A stretch of 6,865 nucleotides of DNA, from positions 1 through 6,865 of the forward strand of contig JAUNIV010000125.1 of NCBI GenBank assembly GCA_030523385.1, given 5' to 3'. The stretch's first letter is position 1, and each line of letters opens with the position of its first letter. This stretch comes from Bacteroidales bacterium (lineage in GTDB: Bacteria > Bacteroidota > Bacteroidia > Bacteroidales > Bacteroidaceae). Below are positions 1-5,971 of the stretch, in pieces. Made by a program: the position numbers and the translations under genes. The notes beneath the pieces were generated by a model. That model was given only the letters and a program-made list of their open reading frames with translations. It was not told the origin of the DNA and did no database searches.

Positions 1-136
1 CCTCTGACTTTAAAAAACGATAAGCAGTGGCATACAATAAACGGTTGTAACGATCAAAGACTACAGCAAAGGCATATTCTTTGCCATTGCGAAGATCGTC
101 ATATAACCTTTGATCGAAATCCGGATATTGATTCAT
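1..136 (-). CDS. ECF-type RNA polymerase sigma factor, N-terminal fragment (runs off the left edge)
   Basis: Reading the minus strand from the ATG at 134-136 gives 45 open codons to the window edge, starting MNQYPDFDQRLYDDL and containing FDRYNRLLYATAYRF at about residues 27-41. The latter is typical of sigma-70 region 2.1/2.2, which binds the RNA polymerase beta' coiled coil. The acidic N-terminus followed by a repeated 'F..ly..y...L...a.rfl' pattern resembles the FecI-like ECF sigma factors of Bacteroidetes, which often precede a FecR-type anti-sigma factor and SusC/SusD-type genes. Those would lie outside this window, so that context is inference. Regions 2.4 and 4, which contact promoter DNA, are not visible. 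A good -7 box lies 42 bases upstream of the start, supporting this ATG. The gene follows the NigD-like gene on the same strand but is separated from it by a terminator-like hairpin, so it is probably transcribed independently. The family call rests on a short fragment. Confidence 0.72.
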   Translation of the reverse strand, partial: MNQYPDFDQRLYDDLRNGKEYAFAVVFDRYNRLLYATAYRFLKSE

Positions 137-178
137 AATTAAATGCTTTTTCTGTTTTTATAACAGCCAATTTACATG

Positions 179-186
179 CAAAGGTA
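179..186 (-). promoter_or_regulatory. Bacteroides -7 promoter box for the left-edge sigma factor
   Basis: On the minus strand the bases read TACCTTTG, a perfect match to the Bacteroides -7 consensus TAnnTTTG. It ends 42 bases upstream of the ATG at 136, so transcription would begin roughly 30-35 bases before the start codon. No convincing TTTG -33 element is seen 19-21 bases further upstream, so strength is uncertain. Confidence 0.55.
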
Positions 187-291
187 CGATAAAAAATGAA
201 ATTGAGTGGAAAAGAGAGGTATTATTTAGAGTCTGTTTCTCCATCAGAAGGCTTTTCGTTATGTTTGTACCGAATTGATGTGAGAATATAA

Positions 292-334
292 GAAAAGAGG
301 GTATATCTTTTAGAGAAAGCTTAACCCTCTTTTC
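292..334 (-). terminator. Stem-loop terminator of the NigD-like gene
   Basis: A perfect 11-bp inverted repeat pairs positions 292-302 (GAAAAGAGGGT) with 324-334 (ACCCTCTTTTC). Inside the 21-base loop, CTTT (307-310) can pair with AAAG (316-319) to extend the hairpin. On the minus strand the 3' arm ends in CTTTTC followed by TTATATTC, a moderately U-rich tail, and it lies 38 bases after the NigD-like stop codon. The plus-strand side has no T tract, so the minus orientation is preferred. Confidence 0.7.
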
Positions 335-372
335 GTGCTACAATAAGATATAGACAAAGAATAGTTCAGAAA

Positions 373-1164
373 TTACTTAATTTTTGTGTTGTACGTGTTT
401 GCCCATTGGAGCAGGGACATTCTTTTGCTTTCGCCGATTCTATTTATTGTAACAGTTTCTTCTCCTTGATTGATTGTCCGATATTTCATCTTATATCCTT
501 TCAGCGTTCCTTCTTTGTAACCGGGGGCATCCGTCAGCAGGAAAGACACGTAGCCCGGGTAACTGATGCTTTCCGGAGTATCTCCTTCTGCATTGTGGCG
601 TAACTCTATAGTCAGGTATCCTTCGGCATCGGGTGTTGCATCTTCTTTTGCCACCAAACTGATACGGTGTGCTATATTCTTATTTGATGCCATGATTTGG
701 AACTGCAAAGTGAGGTATTTCTCGCTTAGGCTGTGAGATACAATATAAATACCATCTTGTCCATATACATCTTCTTCACCTTCTCTCAGAAAATCAATGG
801 GCTTAGTCAGTATCTTCATGACTACTTCGGTGATGCTGATGTACGGTCCTTTGCTGTTGGTTTGGCCATTGGGACTATCGGAGCCTACGTAGCGATAAAA
901 TATGCGCTGTCCCTCTTTGTTGGCGTCTGCGCGGGTAAGCATATCGGGATTTACCACGTATGCCAATTCACCGTTGTCTTTTTCGAGGACTGCCGCACCG
1001 GGCACTTCGCTTGCTGTGATTACGGTTGCCAAAGCCGCATTGTAAGTATTCCCCATATCTTGATTTATAGATTCCATATCGTCATCAAAACCTACACAAG
1101 ACTGTGTAAACGGGAACAGCATGGACAACAAAGTCACAATCAATATAGTTCTTATTCTTTTCAT
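373..1164 (-). CDS. NigD-like lipoprotein
   Basis: The product is a 263-residue predicted lipoprotein. Basic residues MKRIR and a hydrophobic core lead to a lipobox-like FTQSC with the acylated cysteine at about residue 23. An acidic FDDD follows shortly after, reminiscent of Bacteroides surface lipoprotein export signals. The mature protein has the NigD-like pattern: a LATVITA segment near residues 45-51, then a KDNGELAYVV strand and a GQRIFYRYV strand, suggesting the N-terminal OB-type domain followed by the C-terminal beta-sandwich domain (about residues 130-263). The family is named after NigD of the nigrescin bacteriocin cluster of Prevotella nigrescens, but most Bacteroides copies are orphans of unknown function. 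No bacteriocin gene is visible here. The ATG at 1164 is the natural start because the signal peptide begins directly with it. The gene is divergent from the downstream sigma factor and ends in a strong hairpin, so it appears monocistronic. A likely location is the outer membrane; the molecular role cannot be stated. Confidence 0.85.
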   Translation of the reverse strand: MKRIRTILIVTLLSMLFPFTQSCVGFDDDMESINQDMGNTYNAALATVITASEVPGAAVLEKDNGELAYVVNPDMLTRADANKEGQRIFYRYVGSDSPNGQTNSKGPYISITEVVMKILTKPIDFLREGEEDVYGQDGIYIVSHSLSEKYLTLQFQIMASNKNIAHRISLVAKEDATPDAEGYLTIELRHNAEGDTPESISYPGYVSFLLTDAPGYKEGTLKGYKMKYRTINQGEETVTINRIGESKRMSLLQWANTYNTKIK

Positions 1165-1272
1165 TATCTTGTTCGTTGAATGGTTTTGTCCTTAAAATGC
1201 GGAGGTTCTCATTTTACTGCTTGCAGAAGTGTTAAAACTGTTTAAGCAAAAAAATATTCTTTTCGGATGCAG

Positions 1273-1280
1273 TATTTTTG
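1273..1280 (+). promoter_or_regulatory. Bacteroides -7 promoter box for the sigma/beta-barrel operon
   Basis: TATTTTTG matches the Bacteroides -7 consensus TAnnTTTG. It ends 29 bases before the GTG at 1310 and 41 bases before the ATG at 1322, both reasonable leader lengths. No clear TTTG -33 element lies 19-21 bases upstream; that stretch is A-rich. A minus-strand promoter for the divergent NigD-like gene must also lie in 1165-1309, but no perfect match was found for it. Confidence 0.5.
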
Positions 1281-1321
1281 CATTCCTGTCATTTACCTAA
1301 TAAAAAGAAGTGTCACAAGCA

Positions 1322-1864
1322 ATGAACGAAGCAGAATTGGCGGAACGTTGCGGCAAGGCTGATAACCTTGCACGCAAGCAACTGTATGAGCTTTATGCTC
1401 CGCAGCTGATGGCTATCTGTGTGCGTTATGCAGGTGACAGGGAAACGGCTCAAGACATTCTGCACGACGGCTTTTTGCATATTTTCCGTTCGTTTGGACA
1501 GTTTACATATAAAGGTGAAGGCTCTTTGAGGGCATGGCTGTCACGCGTTATGGTCAATGAGGCATTGGGCTACCTGCGAAAGAAAGCTTTGTCTTGTCAG
1601 GAAGTGGCAGTAGAACAGTTGCCCGATGTGCCGGATGATGAGGACGGCAATCTCGAACAAATCCCTCAGTCCGTCCTGATGCAGTTCATCCGTGAATTGC
1701 CCGATGGCTACCGGACAGTATTCAATTTATATGTATTCGAAGAAAAAGGACACAAGGAGATAGCCGCAATGTTAGGCATTACGGAGCATACCTCGTCGTC
1801 TCAATTTTATAGAGCCAAGACTTTGTTGATGAAAAAGATAAACGATTATAGAAAGAGGATTTAG
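1322..1864 (+). CDS. ECF-type RNA polymerase sigma factor
   Basis: This is a small sigma-70 family protein of 180 residues from the ATG at 1322, or 184 from an in-frame GTG at 1310. The ATG is preferred because the protein then begins MNEAEL, as is usual in the family, and AGAAG at 1306-1310 sits at Shine-Dalgarno distance. Numbering from the GTG, region 2 spans about residues 24-92, with LYELYAPQLM, the polymerase-binding segment DRETAQDILHDGFLHIF, and SLRAWLSRVMVNEALGYLRKK for -10 recognition and melting. An acidic linker (about 102-120) leads to region 4 at about 126-178, with ELPDGYRTVFNLYVFE and a helix-turn-helix around GITEHTSSSQFYRAK that reads the -35-type element. It directs RNA polymerase to a dedicated set of promoters, unknown here. 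The next gene starts two bases after this stop and carries an anti-sigma-like N-terminus, so the pair is probably co-regulated and may be autoregulated. Confidence 0.93.
   Translation: MNEAELAERCGKADNLARKQLYELYAPQLMAICVRYAGDRETAQDILHDGFLHIFRSFGQFTYKGEGSLRAWLSRVMVNEALGYLRKKALSCQEVAVEQLPDVPDDEDGNLEQIPQSVLMQFIRELPDGYRTVFNLYVFEEKGHKEIAAMLGITEHTSSSQFYRAKTLLMKKINDYRKRI
1854..1859 (+). promoter_or_regulatory. Ribosome binding site inside the sigma gene for the beta-barrel protein
   Basis: AGAGGA lies within the last codons of the sigma factor gene, 7 bases before the ATG at 1867. The two reading frames are separated by only two bases, so this site plus ribosome re-initiation would couple translation of the pair. 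It supports 1867 as the start. Confidence 0.5.
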
Positions 1865-1866
1865 AT

Positions 1867-3132
1867 ATGAAGGAAGAAAAAGACAAATGGATAGATAATT
1901 TCCGCAACCGGATGAAGGACTATTCGGAACCTGCGCCGGCCGACCTTTGGGACAGGCTGGAGGAGGAACTGGATGAGCCCCGAAAAGTAATCCCGATGCG
2001 GAGAAGATGGGAGGCAGTGGCAGCTGTGGCCCTGTTGGCGGTAGTCTCTTCGCTGACCGTGTTGTTCTGGCAATCGCCTTCGGCCGACTACATAGAACGA
2101 CAATCGGCAGAGCTTGACAAGTTGCCTCAGCCCGATGAACTGAGAACGGAACCGGCTATGGCACAGATTCTTCCTGCAGCATCTTTCTCTGCGGACAGGC
2201 AGGCAAAGGAAACTCCTGTAGTGACGATAGCCGATGAACCCTCTTCGGTACAGACTGCCATCGCGGCCGAAGACAGAAACGACAAAGAAGAAACCATTGT
2301 CGAGGAACAGAAAGCGGAACAACCCGCACCGGAGATGAAGAAACGTTCTTCCGGACGTTCGTTCTATTCGGGTGCGAATACTTATGCATACGCCTCCACA
2401 CGCAAGAAGCAAGACAAGAAATGGTCGGTGGGACTTTCTACCGGAAACGGTACATTTTCTTCGTCGGCACAGATGGATGGCTATCTGTCTTTGCCCGGAG
2501 GAGCGAGGAACGCATTGGCAAGTGACTCGTATGCAGCACAAAACAAGGAAGATATTGACAAGGTAGTGCAGTTTGCCAACCTGGCAGAAGGAGAGGAGGG
2601 ACAGTCGGATGTGAAATACCACATGCCCGTAACGGTCGGACTTTCTTTCCGCTGGCAACTGACTGACTATTGGGCCATAGAAACAGGACTTACCTATACC
2701 CAACTCTCATCGGAAACCCGTTCGGGTGCCAAACAAAACAATTACAGTTGGGAAGACAAGCTGCACTATGTGGGCATTCCGCTGAAGGTGAACCGCACGA
2801 TATGGGAAAACAAGCGGTTTGAAGTCTATGCTTCGGCCGGCGGCGCGGTAGAGAAATGTGTGTCGGGCAAGCAGACTGTGATGTGGAACACGGCTTCGGC
2901 AGTGATAGACGATTCGGAAACGGCCGAAACGGATATAAAAGTGAAACCACTGCAATGGTCATTGTCGGCAGCAGCCGGTGCGCAATTCAAGATAACCGAC
3001 CGGATAGGTATTTATGCCGAACCGGGTGTGGTATATTACTTTGATGATGGCAGTAGCGTGAATACTATCCGTAAGGAGCATCCGTTTAATTTCAATGTAC
3101 AATTGGGATTGCGATTGACTTTGCCGAAATAA
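1867..3132 (+). CDS. Membrane-anchored outer-membrane beta-barrel protein with anti-sigma-like N-terminus
   Basis: The 421-residue product has four visible parts. Residues 1-44 are charged and soluble, with DNFRNRMKDY and PAPADLWDRLEEEL, a 'P..LW..L...L' pattern found in short cytoplasmic anti-sigma segments of Bacteroidetes. Residues about 48-68 form one hydrophobic helix after the basic cluster RRR, giving N-in topology. Residues about 70-180 are a low-complexity linker rich in E, Q, A, P and S. Residues about 183-421 alternate polar and hydrophobic residues in strands such as KKWSVGLSTGNG, YWAIETGLTYTQLSS, HYVGIPLKVNRT and FNVQLGLRLTL, like the PorT/OMP_b-brl family of eight-stranded outer membrane barrels. 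It is probably the partner of the sigma factor two bases upstream: the N-terminus could hold the sigma factor and the envelope domain could sense a signal. That role is inferred from gene order and architecture. Alternatively it could be a plain barrel protein with an unusual leader. No enzymatic motif is seen. Confidence 0.82.
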   Translation: MKEEKDKWIDNFRNRMKDYSEPAPADLWDRLEEELDEPRKVIPMRRRWEAVAAVALLAVVSSLTVLFWQSPSADYIERQSAELDKLPQPDELRTEPAMAQILPAASFSADRQAKETPVVTIADEPSSVQTAIAAEDRNDKEETIVEEQKAEQPAPEMKKRSSGRSFYSGANTYAYASTRKKQDKKWSVGLSTGNGTFSSSAQMDGYLSLPGGARNALASDSYAAQNKEDIDKVVQFANLAEGEEGQSDVKYHMPVTVGLSFRWQLTDYWAIETGLTYTQLSSETRSGAKQNNYSWEDKLHYVGIPLKVNRTIWENKRFEVYASAGGAVEKCVSGKQTVMWNTASAVIDDSETAETDIKVKPLQWSLSAAAGAQFKITDRIGIYAEPGVVYYFDDGSSVNTIRKEHPFNFNVQLGLRLTLPK

Positions 3133-3170
3133 AAAACAAGTTTTTATGGGGTGCTTATATAAAATATGTA

Positions 3171-3178
3171 TATCTTTG
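3171..3178 (+). promoter_or_regulatory. Bacteroides -7 promoter box for rpe-comEC
   Basis: TATCTTTG is a perfect TAnnTTTG match in the 76-base gap after the beta-barrel gene, ending exactly 30 bases before the rpe ATG. The segment between box and start is A-rich just before the ATG, as is usual in Bacteroides. No clear -33 TTTG is visible. It suggests rpe is transcribed separately from the sigma/barrel pair, although no terminator separates them. Confidence 0.6.
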
Positions 3179-3208
3179 CTCAGCTTTACGGTGTAGAATA
3201 AAAACAAT

Positions 3209-3862
3209 ATGAACAGAACTTTGGTATCTCCGTCTTTACTGTCTGCCAACTTTGCCAATTTGCAGGCAGATATAGAAAAAATAAATCAGAGTGAAGCCGA
3301 CTGGTTGCACTTAGATATAATGGATGGCGTGTTTGTGCCCAATATCTCTTTCGGGTTTCCGGTGCTGAAGCATGTGGCAAAACTGTCACAAAAGCCACTG
3401 GACGTACACTTGATGATAGTCAGTCCCGAAAAGTTTATCAAAGAAGTGAAGGAATTGGGCACGATGATGATGAACGTGCACTACGAGGCATGTTCCCATC
3501 TGCACCGGGTAGTGCAGCAGATTAAGGATGCCGGCATGAAAGCGGCGGTGACGCTGAATCCTGCCACTCCGGTGATGCTGCTGACCGACATTATCGGCGA
3601 ACTGGATATGGTGTTGCTGATGAGCGTCAATCCCGGCTTCGGCGGACAGAAGTTCATTCCTCATACCTTAGATAAGGTGAAGGAGCTGCGCGAACTGATA
3701 GCCCGTAGCGGTTCGCAAGCATTGATAGAAGTAGATGGCGGTGTGAATCTGGAGACAGGAAAGCAGTTGGTAGAGGCCGGTGCTGATGTGTTGGTGGCGG
3801 GGAATGCCGTATTCAAGGCTCCCGACATGATAGATATGATACACCAACTGAAGTCCCTTTGA
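3209..3862 (+). CDS. rpe: Ribulose-phosphate 3-epimerase
   Basis: This cytoplasmic TIM-barrel enzyme interconverts D-ribulose 5-phosphate and D-xylulose 5-phosphate in the pentose phosphate pathway. At 217 residues it has the normal family length, and all signature segments are present in order: SPSLLSANF (7-15), HLDIMDGVFVPN (34-45), DVHLM (65-69), NPGFGGQKF (141-149), EVDGGVN (174-180) and VAGNAVF near the C-terminus, where the phosphate is bound. The expected metal ligands are His34, Asp36, His67 and Asp176; Asp36 and Asp176 are also the expected acid-base pair by family precedent. The ATG at 3209 places the conserved SPSLLSAN motif at its usual distance from the N-terminus. The gene is complete and shows nothing degenerate. 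It has its own -7 box, and comEC begins 16 bases downstream, so the two probably share a transcript. Confidence 0.97.
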   Translation: MNRTLVSPSLLSANFANLQADIEKINQSEADWLHLDIMDGVFVPNISFGFPVLKHVAKLSQKPLDVHLMIVSPEKFIKEVKELGTMMMNVHYEACSHLHRVVQQIKDAGMKAAVTLNPATPVMLLTDIIGELDMVLLMSVNPGFGGQKFIPHTLDKVKELRELIARSGSQALIEVDGGVNLETGKQLVEAGADVLVAGNAVFKAPDMIDMIHQLKSL

Positions 3863-3878
3863 TTGACTCCCCGTTTGC

Positions 3879-5837
3879 GTGAAGAATTTTACGAATTTCA
3901 TCTCATACCCTTTGTTCCGGCTGACCTTGTTTCTGGCGGCCGGAATCTTTTTATCCGATTGTTTCTCTCATGGCACCATGTCCCTTGCCGTTCCGGGCGT
4001 GGCTGCATGCGCATTGCTGGCAGGCATGTTTGTGTCTTATCGGAAGCAGAGGTACAATGTCCGTTGGCTGTTTGGTGTCATGAGTTGTCTGTTCATGTTC
4101 TGTGTGGGGGCTTTGCTGGTGCAGCACCGATGGAGGGAGGTGCTCTATCAGTGGCCTGCCGAAAGCAACCTTTATCAAGGAGTTATTGTGGAAGCCCCGC
4201 AAGAGAAAGCCAAAACCTACCTGTGTAAAATGGAGGTGGAGAGCCGCATGTCGGCCGATAATCCTGTTCCCGTATCTCGTACCTTATTGATATATATAGC
4301 CAAAGACAGTCTTTCGGCTACCCTACAATGCGGAGATTGTCTTCGCTTCTATGCACGTGTGAGCCAACCTCTTCCGACAGGCATTCCCGGAGACTTTGAT
4401 TATTCATCCTATTTGTACAGGCATCAGGTCAGTGGTACGGCCATCGTCTTTTCCGGCCATTGGCAACTTTGCGGACAGCGTTTGCCGCTTACGTGGAAGC
4501 AACGGGCGGCAGCCTGGAGGGAACAAATCCTGTCGTACTATCGTCAATGGGGATTCACGGGTGACGAGTTTGCCGTACTTTCGGCTTTGACTGTGGGCTA
4601 TAAGGAAGAACTGAGCGATGAATTGCAAGATACTTACCGAACGGCAGGAGTCAGCCATGTGTTGGCCTTGTCGGGGATGCACGTAGCTATCATTTGGGGA
4701 TTGCTTGCCTGGCTGATGCGTCCGTTGGACAGAACCCGTTTGTTGAGTTGGGTGAGGTGTATAGTCATTGTTCTGTTGTTGTGGGGCTTCGCTTTTCTGG
4801 TAGGTCTGTCGGCTTCGGTAGTCCGGGCAGTGGTGATGTGCATGCTCATGACGGTGGCCCGTGCAGCCGGGGGACGTGCATTCTCCATGAACACGCTGGC
4901 CGTTGCCGCATTCTTCATGTTGCTCTATAATCCCTTTTATCTGTTCGATGTAGGTTTCCAACTTTCGTTCCTGGCCGTCTTTTCCATCCTGCTGATTTAT
5001 CCGCCGTTGTATCGCTGCTTCACGTTCCGTTATTCCCTGTTGCGCTATGTTTGGGGAGTAACGGCGGTTTCGTTGGCAGCTCAGTTGGGCACGGCTCCGT
5101 TGGTCATTTATTATTTCTCTTATTTCCCCGTTCATTTCCTGCTGGCCAATCTGATAGTCGCACCTTTGGCTTTGCTTATCATCTATGGGGCAGTGGCAGT
5201 CATTGTTCTTTCTCCTTGGGCCTTGCTGCATGTCTGGGCAGTGGCAGGACTGAATGGTTTGATCCGTTTCCTGAACCATAGCATGCAGTGGGTAGAGCAT
5301 TTGCCTTTGGCAGAATATGGCAGTGTCCGCATCTTTGTTTTTCAAGTCTGTCTTTTATATCTTTGGGGAGGATTGTTATGGGTGTATATCCATCGGCGTT
5401 CGCGCAAAGTCCTCATCGGATTGTTGGTGGTGGCTGATTTGTTTGCAGGCAGCGTGTTCCATCGGTATTGCTTTTGCGAGGAAGAACCACGTTTGTACTT
5501 GTCGCGTTCTCAGGTGAGGGGTGTTTCGGATGACGAGTTGTGGCAACGCGAAGGTATTTATAGCTACAAGGGCATTACCGTGTGCCTGCTGACTGACGAC
5601 CGTTGGCAGAACAAAACGGCAGAAACCTTACTGGATGTGGACTACCTGTATGTGTGCAGGGGCTATCGGGGGACACTTGCTTCGTTGCAACAGTTGTTCC
5701 GCATCCGCAAGGTAGTGCTGGATGCTTCACTAAGCGACTACAGGCTGAGCCGTTTGAGGGAAGAATGCGAAAGTATCGGATTGGAATATACGGATCTTTC
5801 CGCTGAAAGTGCTTATCAACATCTGCCGGTGTGGTAA
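3879..5837 (+). CDS. comEC: ComEC/Rec2-family DNA internalization membrane protein, C-terminal domain degenerate
   Basis: The 652-residue polytopic inner membrane protein belongs to the family whose members form the channel that passes single-stranded DNA into the cytoplasm during natural transformation. The GTG at 3879 is chosen because the hydrophobic N-terminus begins there (MKNFTNFISYPLFRLTLFLA) and it lies 16 bases after the rpe stop. After two or three N-terminal helices comes a periplasmic OB-like DUF4131 region with the signature GIPGDFDYSSYL at 168-179. The Competence domain follows (about 225-500), with SHVLALSGMHV (259-269), GLSASVVRA (309-317) and GFQLSF (359-364) among many membrane helices. 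The C-terminus from about 534 sits where many ComEC proteins carry a metallo-beta-lactamase domain. It keeps a strand-like remnant (VDYLYVCRGYRG, 587-598) but no HxHxDH motif, so nuclease activity is unlikely. Whether the host is naturally competent cannot be told from this window. Confidence 0.92.
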   Translation: MKNFTNFISYPLFRLTLFLAAGIFLSDCFSHGTMSLAVPGVAACALLAGMFVSYRKQRYNVRWLFGVMSCLFMFCVGALLVQHRWREVLYQWPAESNLYQGVIVEAPQEKAKTYLCKMEVESRMSADNPVPVSRTLLIYIAKDSLSATLQCGDCLRFYARVSQPLPTGIPGDFDYSSYLYRHQVSGTAIVFSGHWQLCGQRLPLTWKQRAAAWREQILSYYRQWGFTGDEFAVLSALTVGYKEELSDELQDTYRTAGVSHVLALSGMHVAIIWGLLAWLMRPLDRTRLLSWVRCIVIVLLLWGFAFLVGLSASVVRAVVMCMLMTVARAAGGRAFSMNTLAVAAFFMLLYNPFYLFDVGFQLSFLAVFSILLIYPPLYRCFTFRYSLLRYVWGVTAVSLAAQLGTAPLVIYYFSYFPVHFLLANLIVAPLALLIIYGAVAVIVLSPWALLHVWAVAGLNGLIRFLNHSMQWVEHLPLAEYGSVRIFVFQVCLLYLWGGLLWVYIHRRSRKVLIGLLVVADLFAGSVFHRYCFCEEEPRLYLSRSQVRGVSDDELWQREGIYSYKGITVCLLTDDRWQNKTAETLLDVDYLYVCRGYRGTLASLQQLFRIRKVVLDASLSDYRLSRLREECESIGLEYTDLSAESAYQHLPVW

Positions 5838-5856
5838 AACATGTTGGCAGATGTTG
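5817..5856 (+). terminator. Hairpin overlapping the comEC stop codon, possible terminator
   Basis: Positions 5817-5827 (CAACATCTGCC) and 5846-5856 (GGCAGATGTTG) are perfect 11-bp inverted repeats around an 18-base loop that contains the comEC TAA (5835-5837). The 5' arm encodes the last residues of ComEC. No T tract follows directly, so this is not a textbook intrinsic terminator; it may stabilise the 3' end of the message. Confidence 0.45.
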
Positions 5857-5863
5857 TGAGGGA

Positions 5864-5885
5864 CTCTAAGCTTGATATTTTAGAG
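5864..5885 (+). terminator. Weak second hairpin after comEC
   Basis: CTCTAA (5864-5869) pairs with TTAGAG (5880-5885) around a 10-base loop, followed by the A/T-rich run ATATTACTTTATTTTC. With the stronger hairpin just upstream it could form a two-part terminator for rpe-comEC. A 6-bp A/T-rich stem is weak evidence. Confidence 0.25.
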
Positions 5886-5933
5886 ATATTACTTTATTTT
5901 CAATATTCATGCCGTTTTTTCGAGACTTCTCCG

Positions 5934-5941
5934 TATCTTTG
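5934..5941 (+). promoter_or_regulatory. Bacteroides -7 promoter box for the glycosidase gene
   Basis: TATCTTTG matches TAnnTTTG perfectly and ends exactly 30 bases before the ATG at 5972, the same sequence and distance as the box before rpe. The T-run at 5915-5920 lies upstream but is too close to be a standard -33 element. This marks the glycosidase as an independent transcription unit. Confidence 0.6.
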
Positions 5942-5971
5942 AGCCATAACTTAACCTACAAACAGATAACA

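Larger units (their letters stand above)
137..372. other. Intergenic region between the NigD-like gene and the left-edge sigma factor
   Basis: This A/T-rich stretch has no convincing coding region on either strand. On the minus strand it holds the terminator of the NigD-like gene (292-334) and then the -7 box of the partial sigma factor gene (179-186). Positions 187-291 show only weak short inverted repeats, such as TCTG/CAGA around 233-249, and no recognised RNA or operator. Confidence 0.6.

Noticed and set aside
733..1179. A 148-codon plus-strand frame opposite the NigD-like gene
   Set aside because: It is antisense to a gene with a clear lipoprotein signal and family pattern, and its cysteine-rich product matches nothing I recognise.
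1247..1256. Minus-strand TATTTTTTTG as a -7 box for the NigD-like gene
   Set aside because: The spacing between TA and TTTG is four bases rather than two, so it does not fit the consensus, and it is distant from the start codon.
1861..2703. A 280-codon open frame on the minus strand opposite the beta-barrel gene
   Set aside because: It is antisense to a well-supported gene. Its product is rich in R, C, H and S with no coherent domain, which is typical of a shadow frame.
3132..3145. AAAAAC-AA-GTTTTT palindrome after the beta-barrel stop as a terminator
   Set aside because: The loop would be only two bases and the stem almost all A/T, so a stable hairpin is unlikely.
4404..5345. A 313-codon open frame on the minus strand inside comEC
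   Set aside because: The product is dominated by Q, R and H, as expected from the complement of a hydrophobic membrane-helix gene, and comEC motifs cover the same bases in the plus frame.
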